A stretch of DNA of 64,000 nucleotides from JBGQAS01 sp963699305 (GTDB taxonomy: Bacteria; Chloroflexota; Anaerolineae; Anaerolineales; Anaerolineaceae), in NCBI GenBank assembly GCA_963699305.1, contig OY969431.1, positions 2,294,001-2,358,000 of the forward strand. Reading direction: 5' to 3'. A model generated the notes under the pieces. The model was not told the origin of the DNA and ran no database searches. It saw only the letters and a program-made list of their open reading frames with translations. The position numbers and the translations under genes are program-made. Below, piece by piece: positions 62,950 to 64,000 of this stretch; within the stretch, counting starts at the first letter, position 1, and every line of letters begins with the position of its first letter.

Positions 62950-63720
62950 TCAGAATTTTAGATGCTTGACAGTCAATCCATTGTTGATGATCTCATTCAG
63001 CGAATCAATGCCGATCTTCAAATGCATCTCTGCAAATCTCGTGGTAACTTTTTTATCACTGGCTTCCGTCTTGATACCCTCGGGTGTCATGGGTTGGTCG
63101 GAGACCAGCAGCAGAGCGCCGGAGGGGATCTGGTTATAGAATCCAACCGTGAAGATGGTGGCAGTCTCCATATCCACTGCCATGCAACGGATGGAGCGTA
63201 AATATTCCTTGAATTTTTCATCCTGTTCCCACACACGGCGGTTGGTGGAATACACGGTACCGGTCCAGTAATCGCGGTCGTGGTTGCGGATGGTAGTGGA
63301 AATGGCTTTTTGAAGGTTGAATGCCGGTAATGCCGGAACTTCCGGCGGGAAGTAATCATTGGAGGTGCCTTCACCGCGGATGGCAGCGATGGGCAGGATG
63401 AGATCACCGAGCTGGTTGATCTTCTTGATCCCGCCGCATTTTCCCAAAAAGAGGACTGCCTTGGGATGGATTGCGCTCAGTAGATCCATGACGGTGGCGG
63501 CGTTAGCGCTCCCCATGCCAAAATTGATGATACTGATCCCACCCGCTGTGGCGCTGGGCATGGGTTTGTCCAATCCGCAGAGTTCAACCTTGTTCCATTC
63601 AGCAAACGTATGCAGGTAATTGCTAAAATTCACCAGCAAAATATACTCTCCAAATTCTTCCAATGATCTGCCGGTGTAACGGGGAAGCCAGTTGGTTACA
63701 ATTTCCTCTTTTGTGGTCAC
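62950..63720 (-). CDS. AMP nucleosidase family protein
   Basis: A 256-residue phosphorylase-superfamily enzyme. EEIVTNWLPRYTG near 5-17 is the typical start, followed by GMGSANAATVMDLLSAI near 69-85, FLGKCGGIKKINQLGDLILP near 90-109, and MAVDMETATIFTVGF near 179-193 with the ribose-binding Glu. It would hydrolyse AMP to adenine and ribose-5-phosphate. I chose GTG 63720, which follows AGGAG by seven bases, over an ATG 60 bases upstream with no ribosome-binding site. Confidence 0.85.
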   Translation of the reverse strand: MTTKEEIVTNWLPRYTGRSLEEFGEYILLVNFSNYLHTFAEWNKVELCGLDKPMPSATAGGISIINFGMGSANAATVMDLLSAIHPKAVLFLGKCGGIKKINQLGDLILPIAAIRGEGTSNDYFPPEVPALPAFNLQKAISTTIRNHDRDYWTGTVYSTNRRVWEQDEKFKEYLRSIRCMAVDMETATIFTVGFYNQIPSGALLLVSDQPMTPEGIKTEASDKKVTTRFAEMHLKIGIDSLNEIINNGLTVKHLKF

Positions 63721-63803
63721 GGTTTTTCTCCTAAATTTCAGTATAAATCCGAAGGGAGGGGTGGTCAACTGGTTTACCAAACGGGATGCACCAGAATTGG
63801 TGA

Positions 63804-63838
63804 TAAAAAAAGGCTTCCGGAGGTTTTTCCGGAAGCCT
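63804..63838 (-). terminator. intrinsic terminator of the gene at the window end
   Basis: AGGCTTCCGG (63811-63820) pairs with CCGGAAGCCT (63829-63838). On the minus strand a U7 tract follows. It ends the gene read from 64000 to 63857. Confidence 0.8.
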
Positions 63839-63856
63839 GATGAAAGATGCTACATA

Positions 63857-64000
63857 TTACAGTGCAACGTATGGCACGTTGACGTATTCGTGAGATATCA
63901 CATCATCATCAGTATGTGCTTTCTCGTGCCTGTGCTTTTCGCTGGTATCCTCGATATTCCCTTCATTCATCCCAAGTTTAGCGTTCACCATTTGCATATG
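63857..64000 (-). CDS. C-terminal end of an unidentified gene (partial)
   Basis: On the minus strand an open frame enters from the window edge and stops at 63857. It reads about 47 residues rich in His, Asp and Glu (SEKHRHEKAHTDDD near the middle) and ends in NVPYVAL. A strong minus-strand terminator follows. It may start at an ATG at 63997 as a 46-residue protein, or be the tail of a longer one. No family is recognised. Confidence 0.5.
   Translation of the reverse strand, partial: HMQMVNAKLGMNEGNIEDTSEKHRHEKAHTDDDVISHEYVNVPYVAL

Overview
The window is a chromosomal segment of moderate GC content, probably from a Chloroflexota bacterium of the Anaerolineae type. This is inferred from the mix of families: a 48-residue DUF5679 zinc-ribbon protein, LysM-M23 peptidases, a GlpA-like/GlpB-like/DUF1667 trio, short PiT plus DUF47, a glycine-rich RRM protein and many lipoproteins. 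I saw no rRNA or tRNA gene, no CRISPR array, no transposase and no phage gene.

Layout. 1-2.9 kb: a secreted protein, a double-CDGSH iron-sulfur protein with a small partner, a DUF5679 protein and an RRM RNA-binding protein. 2.9-6.6 kb: a membrane glycan/lipid operon (LPG-synthase-type membrane protein, polytopic glycosyltransferase-like protein broken by two frameshifts, methyltransferase). 6.9-9.7 kb: a tungstate ABC transporter (tupC-tupB-tupA, minus strand) with a recognisable promoter and operator-like palindrome. 9.7-14.2 kb: histidine phosphatase, SagB-type nitroreductase, GNAT, murJ, cyclophilin and a MoaD/ThiS protein. 14.2-18.7 kb: a deoxysugar cluster (RhaM-type mutarotase, a fused nucleotidyltransferase-GHMP kinase, GH29 fucosidase, DUF362). 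18.9-22.1 kb: a putative anaerobic glycerol-3-phosphate dehydrogenase trio. 22.3-27.8 kb: two HEAT-repeat proteins, an orphan membrane sensor-like protein and a lipoprotein. 27.9-41.4 kb: housekeeping genes (dnaG, rpoD, rho, two LysM-M23 peptidases, priA, Memo, PiT/DUF47). 41.5-48.8 kb: amidohydrolase, a shattered MFS transporter, lipoprotein hydrolase, UROD-like protein, PncC, nucleosidase, DegV. 48.8-55.8 kb: metG, GPP34, a LysM pair, then a cobalamin riboswitch controlling btuFCD. 56-64 kb: a 7TM-PAS-GAF-GGDEF protein, CBS protein, EamA transporter, pyrophosphatase, bacterioferritin, ATP-grasp, AMP nucleosidase and a partial gene.

Two window-wide observations matter most. First, at least eight genes are broken by single-base indels in or near short homopolymers, and dnaG carries a compensating pair that scrambles about 28 residues. 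Conserved protein continues across every break, so assembly or sequencing error is more likely than gene decay, and the broken genes should be read as full length. Second, several genes without a Shine-Dalgarno sequence (rpoD, murJ, dnaG, the UROD-like gene, the EamA gene) have a -10-like hexamer only 7-11 nt before the start codon, often preceded by TGG. This suggests leaderless transcription from extended -10 promoters.
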